Source: Anastrepha obliqua
Lineage: Eukaryota; Arthropoda; Insecta; Diptera; Tephritidae
DNA length: 64,000 nt
Direction: 5' to 3'
NCBI RefSeq assembly: GCF_027943255.1
Contig: NC_072892.1
Location: 17,879,792-17,943,791 of the forward strand
Below are positions 1 through 11,613 of the stretch, piece by piece (the first letter of the stretch is position 1; each line of letters starts with the position of its first letter). Position numbers and translations under genes: made by a program. The notes below the pieces were generated by a model that saw only the letters and a list, made by a program, of their open reading frames with translations, searched no databases and was not told the DNA's origin.

Positions 1-1139
1 AAGCTTAAAAATGCCACTTGGATTTAAAGCTTATGCTGAGAAGATTTAAGTTGGTTGAAAGCGTAAATCTCATTTTTTGCTCCTTGTGAGGTTATCGAAG
101 AATATTCGATATTCTTCTTTTAACTCTTCTTAACATTCAAAACCTTTTAATAAATTTTAATTTTTTCTTTAAATTTATTAAATACGAATTAAAGTCATAT
201 AGTTGTATTCATAGTAAGACTAGATAAAAAAAAATAGCGGGCAGTACTGAAAAAACCATAACGACCTTTTTGAAAACTGTCAAACCCGCTGAGAACAAAG
301 TAGCGGTTCCACGATAGGCACAACCTCATTATTCTCTCCATCGTTATATACCAGTATATGCGACATATGGGTAGTCGATATCATACGAAACTGTATATAC
401 AGTATATGTGTCATAAAGATATGAAAATGTATGTGTTTTTTTTTTTTTGTATTTCAAAGTGTCTGCTTCGGGTGTTTCTTTAGCTGCATGAGAACTGCCG
501 ATATCCACAACTATGGTTTGGCAGCTGAGAATTCCCACGAGAACATGCAATACTTCAAAGAGTTTTGGGACACTAACCTAGTCTTATCTACCTCATTTGG
601 CACATGTGCTCGTCCAGTGCTAAGTGGAAGGCAGTTCGAGCGTTTGCCGGAAAAATAATGCTACGAATTCAATTCATTTAATGGGAGCGCAAGGCCCAGC
701 AGCAGCAGCTACATTTGCAAGCATGACATAGAGATGAGCTGGTTTTGGACAGTACGAAGACAAACGCAGACACTTGAGTCAATCACTCTCAATAACATCA
801 AACAGAAGACAAGAAGATAGTTCGCAAATTGTCCGATGTTCCATTTCTGTTCCACTTATGAGAGCAGTGGGAGGAGTTGATACTATCGCTAACGTAAATT
901 CTCCATACGTTCACAATAGAGGGACCTGGACGCAGGTACTTTGTTATACCAATAGACATTCATGCGGCTCCACGTTGATGAAGTGCTTACAGCGGACCCA
1001 GGGAGGAAATCCGCCGAGGAGGACGAACGTTATAGCGTTAGTGGGGGCATGCGATACATACCACTTGTGCGACGACGCTTTTTATGATGTTGCTGACATT
1101 TTGATTTTAACTTCATAGCAAAAAAAAAACAATAAATGT
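1..1139. other. Unassigned AT-rich sequence
   Basis: I see no recognisable gene or repeat here. A short open frame at 774-1118 on the plus strand has no motif I know and no codon pattern that sets it apart from chance. A T-run near 434-447 and an A-run near 1120-1128 are the only simple repeats. The right edge meets the decayed mariner that follows. Confidence 0.5.
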
Positions 1140-1149
1140 TTGGTAAGTC

Positions 1150-2465
1150 ATCCTGAATCGTTTAACACCAGAACAACGCTCCCAAATTGTGGAAATTTTT
1201 TTTGAAAAAAAAAATTAATCTATTCACGAAGTTCATAGAGCGAAGTGTTGAAGAAGATGCTGACATGTCGGTTCGTCGTCGTTCTCGACTTGTTGACTTG
1301 TTCGAATATGTGGAAAATTGTAGGTAAGGTTCTTGGCTTACGTGCCTATAAGTTGCAGCTCGTGCAAGAATTGAAGCCAAATGACCATCGTTGGTGTCGT
1401 AATTTTTTGATTTGGCTCATTTAAATTTATTATTCACGTTTATTGGGAAAAGTAGTCAAAAATTGGACTGATCGAATGGATCTTGTAATTTGTAGCCGCA
1501 GTGGAAATACGCCATATAATATTCAAAAAATTAATGCTATGAAGTTATCTACCAGATTAGGTTATACTAGATCAGTCCAAGCACTCAGTTAAGAAGACCA
1601 CTGTACTGTGCTTTCTACTACAGCCGAATAGATTACAGTGGAAGGAATAGAGGGACAGTATAGATACAGTATAGATGTTAAGACGAAAAAATTGGATTAA
1701 GATCACTCTTCTGCAAATTTTTTGGACTCATTGACGAATTTTAAGAGATCCAAAATAAGAAGATTATGCAACGTATTCAGATTTTTCTTCCAAAGGGGAA
1801 TGGGATAACGAGCTTATTGTTACAGAAAATGACATAAGCATGCCTCAAAACTAGACAACAGAGTAGGTGGGGGAGTTTACTCCGATAAACTCGGAGTTAG
1901 CCAATTATTTCGCCTGCCTGATAATGCAATGTATTTCAGATAGAAGTCACTGCCATAAAGGAGGGGCTTACGGTAATACAAACGAGAGTATTATCCACAA
2001 ATGAAGACTTTATATACTCGGACAGTCAAGTAACGGGTTTTCCAATAACAGATGTTATCTATCGATATCGAGAGATGATTAACGATTTTTATGGCCGTAA
2101 TTGGATGGTATTGATCTGGAAAACGTTTATTTTCAACAAGACGGCGCTTCGTGCCACACAAGCAACGAAACCATTGATCTTTTACGGGAAAAGTTTCCGG
2201 ACTGTGTTATCTCTCGAAGAGGTAATCACAATTGACCACCGAGACCTTGTGATTTAACACCTTATGACTTTTTTCTTTGGGACCACGTGAAAGAGAAGGT
2301 CTACGCCAACATCCCAGGGTCGATTTAAGACCTTAAAGATGAAATTCGTGAGGCTATCGAGGACATAGGGCAGCCACTTTGCAATTCGGTTATGAAAAAT
2401 TTCATGAAAAGGATATTGTCCAGTAAGCGTGGTCGTGGTGGTCATTTGCCTGATGTTATTATATT
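1150..2465 (+). pseudogene. Decayed DD41D (rosa-like) mariner transposase, split by a LINE RNase H scrap
   Basis: A broken plus-strand transposase of the same family as the element at 62314-63243. The N-terminus reads RLTPEQRSQIVEIFF near 1157. A middle block (about 1260-1400) contains SVRRRSR and, in another frame, LGLRAYKLQLVQELKPND. The C-terminal catalytic part runs from about 2070 to 2460 with VYFQQDGASCHTSNETIDLL and TPYDFFLWDHVKEKVYANIP. There are 41 residues between the second and third catalytic Asp, the spacing reported for the rosa group. Several frameshifts and stops (for example the TAG in 'PGSI*DLKDE' near 2327) kill it. The first catalytic Asp region is missing, replaced by unrelated sequence at about 1440-2060 that includes an RNase H fragment. 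No terminal inverted repeats were identified. Confidence 0.75.
1855..2050 (+). pseudogene. RNase H fragment of a LOA-type LINE
   Basis: The translation contains NRVGGGVYSDKLGVSQLFRLP followed, with frame breaks, by a YSDSQ-like stretch (tatactcggacagtcaag). This matches the RNase H domain coded at about 40970-41200 (KVGGGVFCEGLPI ... YSDSQAAI). It lies inside the decayed mariner and has no visible ends or target duplication, so it is a relic. No function remains. Confidence 0.55.
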
Positions 2466-3425
2466 TTCTACTATTAATGGCATACTTTCCTCTTTATAAT
2501 AAAATAAACATCTGATCATTTATATTGAAAAATTTAATTTTTCTTTGAATATCAAAATAACACCTCTTATTGGAAAACCTTTTAGATAATTTATACAAAA
2601 AAATACGTTAAAAGGGATTTTATTCACTATTAAATTAATGTCACGCAAATTCATGCTGTTCTCCCGTACGAAAATAAACGAAACATAAGGCTTACATGCC
2701 CCCGTTTTTTTGCTTAACTTTTATAACAGGGAAAAGTTGACTAAAACAAAATGTTTTTTGCGACTTCTGTTATTTATACAGTAAAATTCCTTTAGGGTGC
2801 GAAGTGCGTGTGTGCGCGTGTAGTACCATTGCCTAGCAAATGTTAGTGGCTATGGCAAAAACAAAAAATGTGAGTGTCAACAAATGTCAGCCGACACTAA
2901 CCAATGCATGACATTTGATGTCAGTTTACTTTTTACTCGCTGCGCAACATTTAATACTACAAAATACGTTTTCTTACGTAGGCAAGCTTGTGTGTGCTCG
3001 TACGTATGTGAATAACGTAATACGTATGCATACTTGTAAAATAATAAATAAAAAAAGTGATAATAAAGGAATAAAGTGAAAGGGATGAAAAAGTTGACTG
3101 CAACTTTAACCCCAGCAAACGTTTCAGGTTGAGTGCGTGTGAGTCATATGAGGTGGGAATTAGTCAGCGGCTTACAATGGGTGCTTGCTTGCGCTACATT
3201 TGGCAATAAAAGAAGCCCTAAAACCGGATATGAAAAGTAAAAACAGCTAAATTATTTGGCATTTCATATGGGTTTACGTGAGAAATTTGCTTTTTTTTCA
3301 ACTACATTACAGTATTTTGAGCCACTGGACACACTTAATAGTATTTAAGCTTTTACTCTTCACAATGAGAGCATGAAAATTTCGTAGAGTCCGTAAAATA
3401 ATTCAATTGCTACACTTTTCTCTCA
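2466..3425. other. Non-coding sequence without recognised features
   Basis: AT-rich sequence with a GT/CG-rich patch near 2800-2825 (gtgcgtgtgtgcgcgtgt). I found no open frame with recognisable motifs and no inverted or tandem repeat. Confidence 0.45.
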
Positions 3426-3429
3426 TGGC

Positions 3430-3590
3430 AATTAGTCAGAAATTGAAATTGAAATTTGAATAGGTCGAGCCAAGGAGTACCAAGAGATTTGGTTGCTCCT
3501 AAAACACTCAGGATTAAAAGCCTATTGTATTTAGAGCTCTGGAAAAAGGAAAGGAGAAAAGGAGCAATCAGCCTACGGTTGCTATTTGCT
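3430..3590 (-). repeat. 3' UTR fragment of a LINE, shared with 46200-46340
   Basis: About 120 bp here closely matches 46205-46320 in the same orientation: both have 'gaaatttgaataggtcgagcc', 'agagatttgg', 'gctcct' and 'attgtatttagagctct' in the same order. At 46 kb this segment lies downstream of a minus-strand RNase H frame, so it is most simply the 3' untranslated end of that LINE family. The strand is assigned on that basis. No poly-A or target duplication was defined here. Confidence 0.6.
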
Positions 3591-4035
3591 AGTTTAATAA
3601 AAAAATAGCTTTTAGCTTTTTTACTAAAATAATTATGTGAAGCATTGCTAAGTTTACAATGCTTTAATCGGATGGAAAGAGCATTGCGTGAAGTTTTTTA
3701 TATTTTTTTCTAATATTGCATATTTAGGGTATTTAAATAATTCAAATGCTTAATACATTGACTTGTAGTTGTGCAATACTCAACTCACTTTTTGCATATT
3801 GCAGTTTTTTTTTTCTTGCCTATGTCTGGGTATGCCGAAAGCAACGTGATCCGCATACATCAGTACGCTGAGCTAAAAACAATGCTGCTACTTAAGTATA
3901 CCGCGCAGTCACTCTGTCACCAAGCCAAAATGCACTGGAATACTTCAATAAGGGTGCAATCTGCCAGTTGGTCTTTCCTAACAGCCAAGTGAGAATTTGA
4001 AAAATTAAACGTTTCAATTATTTAGTAAATACAAT
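3591..4035. other. Non-coding sequence without recognised features
   Basis: A short open frame at 3771-3992 has no known motif. I see nothing else in this stretch. Confidence 0.4.
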
Positions 4036-4039
4036 CAAA

Positions 4040-5400
4040 CAAGAGCCAATATGAGTAGAAAGGGAGTTTCCGCAAAAATAATCCGCTTCATCAGCGCTCT
4101 TTACTAGAACTCCAAACTGACAGTGCTCCACAACGGCAACATCAGTGACCCATTCAAGACCAATGCAGGCGTAAGGCAAGGTTGTTCCCAGTCACCCCTT
4201 CTCTTTGCCATCGTCCTAGACGACGTTATGAGCCAATCGACCCTGCACAAAAGAGGTATCGTATGGAGTGTCATCAGACAACTTGACTTCGCCGAGGACA
4301 TCTCTCACAAGCGAAGGCGAACAGACTCGTCACGCTGGCACGCACTGGCGGACTGGAGGTCAACATCGCCAAGACAAAGGCTATGAGAGTCAACCACAAT
4401 AAAGCAAGACCTATAATGGTTGACGGGTGTCGGGTGGAATTTGTCGTAAGCTTCTGCTACCTCGGCTACACTATCACGACAAACGGCGGAGCAAATGAAG
4501 ATGCCAACTGCAGGTTAAAAAAAGCAAGGGCGAATGCATATAATATGAACAAGTCCGCAAATCTTCAGGCGCAGTAAACTGATGCTTTCTATTTCAATTC
4601 AACCGGGCTATTCGGGTCATGTTCTTCGATTTCGATATAACTTAAATATGTTGCTCTCTGGTCAAAATAATGAGACACGTATTTTTTTTTCGTCCGAAAA
4701 AAATTTTTTTCAAGAGTTATCGGCAATTTTGTTTTTCGCCTCAAAATCGTATTTTTTTTTTAATTATATACGAACATTTTTTTTAAATGCCCATAACTTA
4801 GTCAAATATGAACCGATTTTAATAATTCTGGGTTCAAAATGATCGTCATTACTTACACGAACGACTTCATGTAGAAACAATTGCAAAAAAGTAGTTGAAA
4901 ATTATTATTATTTTTTGAGTTAAATCGAAATCGAAGAACGTGACCCGAATAGCCCGGTTGAATTGAAATGGAAAGCATCAACTGCAATTATTCAGCTCGT
5001 GAGTGAAATCTGTATTGTTGTACGGAAGTGAAACATGGCTGGTCTCCAACACCATCACACAGAGGCTACAGTCTTTTGTCAACAAAATGGCTCCGCATCA
5101 TCTGTAGAATATTCTGGCCGAACACCATCAGCAACGACGCGGTGTGGAGATTAACAAATGAAGAATCCATCCTTAGGAAAATCAAACGCAGAAAGTGGCG
5201 ATGGATAGGTCACACGTTGAGAAAACCTCCAGATAGCACCACGAGAGTGGCACTGGATCGGAACCCGGCCAAAGATCACTTGGCGAAGGTCGATGTTGTG
5301 CCAACTAGCAGAAGCCGACATCACATGAGATGGCCCACAATCTTGTATGATAGAAGCGTCTTGTCGAAGCCCTATGCTCCCGAGCGGAGTGCGCAACGAT
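4040..5400 (+). pseudogene. 5'-truncated RTE/Proto2-like LINE reverse transcriptase, interrupted by a MITE
   Basis: The plus-strand translation starts with RKGVSAKIIRFISALY (about 4055) and continues LTVLHNGNISDPFKTNAGVR and GCSQSPLLFAIVLDDVM, which are reverse transcriptase palm blocks. It then has VEFVVSFCYLGYTITTNGGA (4436-4495), the block near the end of the RT. After a 0.4-kb insertion (4581-4979) it resumes with LYGSETWLVSNTITQRLQ, IFWPNTISND and KWRWIGHTLRKP, the usual C-terminal region of this LINE group. The YADD box is damaged (FAEDIS). The 3' end is marked by 'gtcttgtcgaagccctatgctcccgag' at about 5359-5384, nearly the same string that precedes a poly-A tail at 39335-39387. Several frameshifts make it inactive. 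Clade name is inferred. Confidence 0.8.
4581..4979. mobile_element. Non-autonomous inverted-repeat element (MITE), about 0.4 kb
   Basis: The two ends are inverted copies about 60 bp long: the left begins gatgctttctatttcaattc and the right, read in reverse complement, begins gatgctttccatttcaattc. Both continue through 'aaccgggctattcgggtca' and 'gttcttcgatttcgat'. AACT occurs on both outer sides (4577-4580 and 4980-4983) and may be the target duplication. The interior is A/T-rich without coding capacity. It splits the LINE reading frame, so it is the younger insertion. The superfamily cannot be told from the ends alone. Confidence 0.8.
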
Positions 5401-5765
5401 ATAAAGAAAAACTTGCTAGGAATGCACGCGCGCATCCGGCTCATGTGGGTCTCAGGACACAGAAGTATAACTGGGAATGAAAAAGCCGATGCATTGGCTA
5501 AAAAGACTGCGACCTCGTTATTGATAAGACCAGAGTGCTTCTTTACCATGGAAGAACACACCATCAAAACGAAACTAAGCAGTTAAGAGCTAAGGCTAAG
5601 AGACGTGAGCTGGCACCAAATTAAGGGACTACACCAGGCTTAGTCCTATAATCTATAAACTGAAATGCTTGTGGGCATTTACAGACAGAAGAAAGGCAAA
5701 TACGCTCAGCCCAACCCAGCTTTATCTTAAGTTCATCAAGAAAACCGGGCTTGGATGAGGTACTG
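5401..5765 (+). pseudogene. RNase H-terminal fragment of another LINE
   Basis: The frame reads IRLMWVSGHRSITGNEKADA followed by LAKKTA, the last conserved block of LINE RNase H domains (WVPGH...N..AD..A). After the stop at 5584-5586, degraded coding-like sequence continues to about 5760. The fragment lies directly behind the 3' end of the preceding LINE; I cannot say which arrived first. Inactive. Confidence 0.6.
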
Positions 5766-6560
5766 TGATAAGTAGAGGCCACACAATGCCATGAGGTCGA
5801 AATTCGAACTTGCTTTCATCCATTCACTCATTCAAGAAATAGAGGACATACATTTATTATTGCTCAGATAAGCTCAAATACTTACGCTTGGGTATATCAA
5901 TACATAAAATGTAGCTACCACCCAGTGCCGCATTCGCAGGCTTCGTGAAGAAAGTAAAAGTAAGTAAAATATTTTTTTTGGTACAAGTCGTGCTACAAAT
6001 TTTATATATACAAATATTTTGTTTTTGTAGCGTCCAACAGTTTTCTGCCAACATCTTTTCTGTTTCAGGTTTCCCTTTTTGTTGTGCTTTATTATACATA
6101 TTTCTGCAAACTGATCGAACTGATGATTAATTGCTTTTAAATGGTTTTATAATTTCTCGTAGACTCCACTTTAAATATAAAACTACAAATCGCATAACAA
6201 GCCGAACTCACCACTTCAAATTTCAATTTGCTGAGAAATCTGGCCGCCATTGACACCAGCAATTACATTTGGCCTAAGATTTTTGATGGTTTTCTGCGCA
6301 TTTCTGCTTTTTAATGATTATTTCATTGCTTCACTCGCTTAGCGAATCGCATGGAACATTTATAGTGTTACACTGGCAGATGCATACAACATTTCGATTT
6401 CAACAAATACAAGCACTTAGAGTGGAACTGTATTTTGAATACGCGGCAGCGTTTTGTTAGCAAAAAAATTGCACGAAACAAAAAAACTCACTTCAAAACG
6501 AGGGTCGTTTAAAAAATCCGTGCAAAAATAAAAACTACTATATTAAATTGTAGAGAAGGT
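5766..6560. other. Non-coding AT-rich sequence
   Basis: No gene recognised. At about 6499-6520 'gagggtcgtttaaaaaatccgtgc' resembles the tip of a mariner inverted repeat, but I found no partner, so I do not call an element. Confidence 0.4.
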
Positions 6561-7045
6561 TTCATACTACAATTGAAGAGAAGGGTTGACACAAAGTCAT
6601 GCAGCCTGACCGTAGGACTTTTCATATTTACACAGACGCCTCTAAGACTTTGGACGGAGAGGGAGCGGGTATTTACTGCTTAAAACTAGGGATTAGACAA
6701 CCAATCAAGCTGTCGGATCAGAGCAGTGTTTTCCAAGCGGACGTTTTAGCTGTTGCGAAAATTGGGGAGCAAACCTACGTAGAAACTGAAAATAACTCAA
6801 TAATTAATATTTACGTGGACAGTCAAGCAGCAATAAAAGGAATAACCTCATATTTTATTAAATGTAAAAACGGCCAACGGAGCAGGAAAGCCAAAGAAAG
6901 ACTAGCCGCAAACAGAAGACTGCACATCTATTGGGTACCGGGTCACAAAGCCATTAAAGGAATCGAAGTAGTGGAAGAGATAGCTAAATGTGCTGTTAAC
7001 CTACCATTTGAACAAGAGAACGACTTACAAAACCGTTACAACGAA

Positions 7046-8057
7046 TCCATTCATATCCTATCAAGAGAAGAGTGGGCGCGGTGTAACATTTGAGGGCAGG
7101 GCATGGTAAACATGTTTACGGATGGCTCGAAGTTGGACGGAAGAGTTGGTGGGGGAGTATTCTGCGAGGAGCTCCCTATCAAGCTCAAATTTAGGATGTA
7201 AATACTTACTCCGACAGCCAAGCGACCGTGGCCTCGTTGTTTGTGCGTTCGAAATTAGTAGGCTCATTTGGATTCCCGGTCACAGCGGCATAGAGATAAT
7301 CTAATGGACTGGTGAGATGGCTAGACAGCGGACCCTAACATATTAAACATATATCCTGCATGTGAAGGCACCCCGCCCGACACTAACCACCTTTTCCCGT
7401 GCCCCTTAAAACCCACTCGTCTCACTATAGAAAGATTCCAGGGCCAACCTTAAGATGAACTAGACGAAGACGACCGGTGATATACACTACACTGACTTGT
7501 ATTACTGCTACAACAACAACAACGGTTTCATCGCAAAATGAGAGGATTAGAATTCCCTTTAGAACCTGGTCTGCTACTAGAAAGATGAGCCTCGCGTCAA
7601 CCCAGCGAGTGCTGTGCTAGTACGCAAAGTCGCAAAGTCCTTTTGGCCACGGGTTGATTGGGGACACTCAAATAAACTTCTCAGGCTAACAAACCCGCAG
7701 CTCTCGAATTTGTCCGTTAGGTGTCTATGCCGTAAGCCTTGAGATTGCTTCAAACCTCGGGCAAACATTCAGACATTTGGGCTCTTACTCCTTTTGGCTA
7801 CACCTACGAATATTGTGGGTTTAAATACCACACATCTGGTGAAATTCATCGATAGCTTGAAGCGGTTAATACAAACGTCAATCGCCACTGTTGGTCGTCA
7901 TCCTCTAATCCAAAGCCCCGTATTCCTTCTGTTTGGTTCCTTCCCTTCTACTTTTCTCCTCCCCTCCACCTGTTTGGTATCACAATGGAAAACTTTTGAA
8001 TTTTTGTCGAGGTGGGCCCATCATAAGGGCAGCCATTTATGCTAGCCTAACCTAATA
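7046..8057 (+). mobile_element. 5'-truncated, degraded LOA-type LINE with TAACC-type tail
   Basis: Homologous to the element at 40189-42000. It begins inside the linker before RNase H (SREEW near 7066), then reads VNMFTDGSKLDGRVGGGVFC and ELPIKLKF. Next come a deletion and a second RNase H piece (LIWIPGHSGIE), then degraded 3' coding sequence (FWPRVD-like near 7645). A T/C-rich 3' UTR follows with 'ggtatcacaatgg' in common with 41923-41936. The end is gcctaacctaata. A 9-bp target duplication TACAACGAA flanks it (7037-7045 and 8058-8066), proving insertion into the surrounding LINE. Multiple frameshifts make it inactive. Confidence 0.8.
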
Positions 8058-8481
8058 TACAACGAAATAGACGACCACATGAAAAAGATAGTGAAAGCTA
8101 GGCGGACTAATCTGACCACATGCAAAACTGCAAAAGTCATGTGTAGAACTAATGACAAAAAAGCGACTTATTTCGTACCTATGCTCTCACCAAAAGACTG
8201 CAGGACTATTATATTCAAGGCCTAGACAATAACTCAAAAATAAAGCCTCCAGCGCAGCTCAGATTTGCTAAAAGCGTTGAGATCCTACGTGATGTCTACC
8301 TTAAATCTTAACAGAGGTCAGTCTCCATCTGGTATCGCTAGGGACCAAAACGTCTATGCATGGCTTAATGCCACCCGGATTAAACTTACTAACCTCTCAC
8401 ATGACCCTCGTACTTATACTAAAAGCAATACACTTGCGCAGCATACAACTTTTGCTTATCAATAACAAAAGAAAAATTTAA

Positions 8482-9165
8482 GGGGACCCTGTGGTCTAGA
8501 AATTTCAAAAAATGGATTTTTTGTTTTTTTAATATTTCAAAAGTATAGAATCTAAAGAATAAACTGTGAAATTTTCATGCAGAAATTCCCAATTTTATAG
8601 CTTCTAGGTAAAGAGCGGTCCGCGCGCTCCTGTAGCTCAAACTTTAAACTCATTTATCTCGAAACGACGTTTTTTCGGCATGGTGTTGTCAAAAAACGAT
8701 TCAACCGAATCGTCTGAAATTTTAATATGTTGTTCACAACATCAATGGCTATCGCTCGTACTCGAATCATATTATTATTTCAATTATTTCGTTTTTTTTT
8801 ATTAAGAAACTGAAAAAATAAAACGATTTTTAGAGTGCCAAATTCAAAACCGCGCCATTTTGGAAATTTTTTTTTATTCCAGTACGACAGGGTGACATAG
8901 CTATTGATTAATAATTTTTTTGGCTTTCGTGTTTCAGATAAATAGAAGAGCCAAAATAGACAATACCATACAGGACCAATTTTTCAGGGGGGTCAACTTC
9001 AGCGCCATTTTTTAAATTATTAAAATTAAAATTTTTATTTTTTCATTTTTGTTTGTAAAAGAAGTTAAATAGAAAGCCTAAAAAATGTAAATATTTAAAT
9101 ATTTTTATTGCAAAAAAATTCCTGAAAATACCTCAAATTTTCGAGCTCTAGACCACCGGGGCCAC
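8482..9165. mobile_element. TTAA-flanked MITE (first of two in the window)
   Basis: TTAA occurs at both edges (8478-8481 and 9166-9169). Inside are imperfect inverted ends: left GGGGACCCTGTGGTCTAGA, right (reverse complement) GTGGCCCCGGTGGTCTAGA. A TTAA target is characteristic of piggyBac-group transposons, so this is probably a non-autonomous relative; the ends alone do not prove it. The 684-bp interior is A/T-rich with no coding frame. It interrupts the LINE relic that spans 6599-9600. Confidence 0.7.
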
Positions 9166-9600
9166 TTAATCAAGAACTTTCTAATTGCCAAGGGGCAGCG
9201 CGTACTGAAGAATCACTGAAAATGCATTAATGTACGAATATATTATAAAAAATAAATATAAGTGGATATGCATTTGTCTTTTCAACTGTAGACTTTCATT
9301 GCATTTTAATCCTTTCTTCATTAGCACATTGATGAAAGGCCTAACACTGTTCAGTCTTATGCCACGCTAGCAATCGCTCCCGACTATGGTGACAGATTAT
9401 CTAGTACAACATCTTGCAGGTTGTGCTGTGATGAAGAGTAGTCTATGGAACACTTAATCACCAACTGTGAGGCATTAGGCCACCGGAGACACAGAATCCT
9501 GGGCTTTTACCTACTAGAGGAGGAAGATCAACAATTTCTCCCACCTAAGGAGCTGGTTCGATTCCTAGGTATATTAAATAATTATAATTAAGTAATTAGG

Positions 9601-11600
9601 GGCGCACAATAGATCAATCCGGTCGCAGTGCATAAAAGCCTTAGCCGAACCCGTACAACCATTACCATTACCAGTGGCAGTGCCACTCAAAAACATGAAT
9701 TTAAGTATATTTAGGTGGCATAAAAACTTCGGGTACATCTGAATTCAAATTTATTTAGTTATTTTACATTGTTTCGTTCACAGCTTTATGATCAGCTCGT
9801 CTACCCACTGCGTTGTAGTTTACATATGCGCATCCCGCTCAACTGCGCGTTTACACACACACACACACACCCCTATACTTACATCAATAAATTAAGCACT
9901 TGTAATGATGGTATTGAAGGAATAGCCGTATAAGTGGCTGAGCAACTGAGTGGCTTGTAGCCGTGCATTCATGTATGTGTATACCTGTGTGTGTATTCAT
10001 GCATATATTGTTGTTATTTTAGTGGCTTTTATTTTTTCATTTTTGTTTTGAAAGTTGAGCAGGGAAGTCTTGAGAAAGACGCAATTTTTTATCACAACTT
10101 TTACTTTTTCTTTTGCCCACTTGAATTTCATGTATGCGAGTGTATGGCCTCGTGTGTATGTCCACTTTGTGTGTATGTATGTATGTATTAGTATGTATTC
10201 ACAACTGCGCATGTGAATGTTGGTCGGCTGCTCCGACTTTTAGGTATTTTGTAATTATGCAAAAAAAGAGCGGAGAAACAGTAAAATGCTGTAAAGCCGT
10301 GCAATGAAAACCGACATCAAAGGGAAATCAGCAACGATAAAAAGCGCCAACATCACCGACAACACCAACAGCAGCACTGTAGTCATATGATAAGACCCAT
10401 ATCAAATGCAATAAGTGTTGCATATTTCGAAATTTGTTGCAATTTTATTTGCAAACAATAAAAAGCTTAAAAGTTAACACTTTTCTTATTGTTGTGTTTT
10501 CTCTCTTTATTTAATTTACTTTATTTCATTTCATTACATTTCTTCTTGTGTCTGGCATCGCTGCTTTTTATGGGCGTACATTTGCAAATGTGTTGAAAAT
10601 AAAAAGCAAAAACAAACAAAAAAAAAACAAGTTTGCTTCTGAAGTCTTTTGTTGGCTTGCGGCAATAAAGAGTGGCAAATAGTGGCACGAATTCGTAACG
10701 TTCGGCGTTGTTTTGGTATTTGGGTGCATCGAACCCGTGAAAGATTTATGAGTGAAATTGACAAATCACATTGAATGGCACAGCGGTGACAGTTTTTCGC
10801 GTAGCATCAAGGATTTATTATCATAAACTGGATGGAGCGTTAATTTTATTACTTTCAGGAGTTTTGCAATCAAGTTCAATATAAAAGTTCAGCAAAGGCA
10901 TGCATTTACCGGCAATAACCACTCACTTTTACTCCGCAATTTACAACAAAGTGGCTTACATTTGGCTAATAGACTGCCGTGTCATTCGTTTTTTATGCAA
11001 GACTTTTAAAAATTTGCAGCTCTAATAGATATTATCAAATTTATTTGTTCATCATTGCCATTGCAAGCAAAAGCATGAAACTGAAAATTTTGCAAGCGTC
11101 ATTTAGGAGTTTTTTCCGCGCTTTAACCGTTAAGTCGTCAATTAAAGTTATTGCCAAAGTTGCTATTACAACGCGACACACAATTTTGTTTCAAGGTAAT
11201 CCACCCAATGAGCAATTAAAGGGCGTTGCTGGTGATTTCGAGACGCAGGTGAATATTGCCGAATAGCTACGAATTTTGTTCAACACTTTTTATTTTTATT
11301 ATTATTTCTTGTTTTTTGCCTTTTGTTTGTGTATTTGCGTGTGATGGCACAGCTAGAGAGTTTCGCGGACGATACTCTTAAATCAGCTTAAGCCAGCCAC
11401 ATATGGCAACAATTGTTATTGTATACTGGACTTTCGTTGCCAGCAGAGACCTCAAAAAATAATATTTATAGACAATTACAGCAGAGATTTTTTTTAAATG
11501 GAAAATATAGGTATTTTTGAGCTTTTCGGGCCAACGGTGTGTCATACTTGAAAATTATTGTTAAAAAAATTGCTTACGACATCCACGTTTATTACCCGCT
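9601..11600. other. Non-coding sequence with microsatellites
   Basis: Contains a short (AC)n run at about 9854-9870, a GT/GTAT-rich stretch at 9970-10000, (GTAT)n at about 10169-10190, and A/T-rich filler. Open frames at 9991-10191 and 10979-11266 are short, low in complexity and without motifs. No gene is supported. Confidence 0.5.
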
Positions 11601-11613
11601 TATATGATATTAT

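Larger units (their letters stand above)
6599..9600 (+). pseudogene. LINE fragment with RNase H and C-terminal zinc-knuckle-like region, carrying two insertions
   Basis: RNase H begins near 6620 with IYTDASKTLDGEGAGIYC, then SSVFQADVLAVA, IINIYVDSQAAIKGI and HIYWVPGHKAIKGIE. The frame reaches RYNE at 7045, where a LOA-type LINE (7046-8057) has inserted. It resumes at 8058 as YNEIDDHMKKIVKARRTNLT and runs on past 8460 with stops. A second insertion (8482-9165) follows. The C-terminal block appears at about 9380-9560 with SCRLCCDEE, a stop, then MEHLITNCEAL, matching the Cys/His motif found at the end of such polyproteins. The RT part is absent, so this copy is truncated at the 5' side. Which LINE group it belongs to is uncertain (I/LOA/R1-like). 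Confidence 0.7.

Noticed and set aside
774..1118. 114-codon frame beside the decayed mariner
   Set aside because: No similarity that I recognise to transposase or host proteins; left as unassigned.
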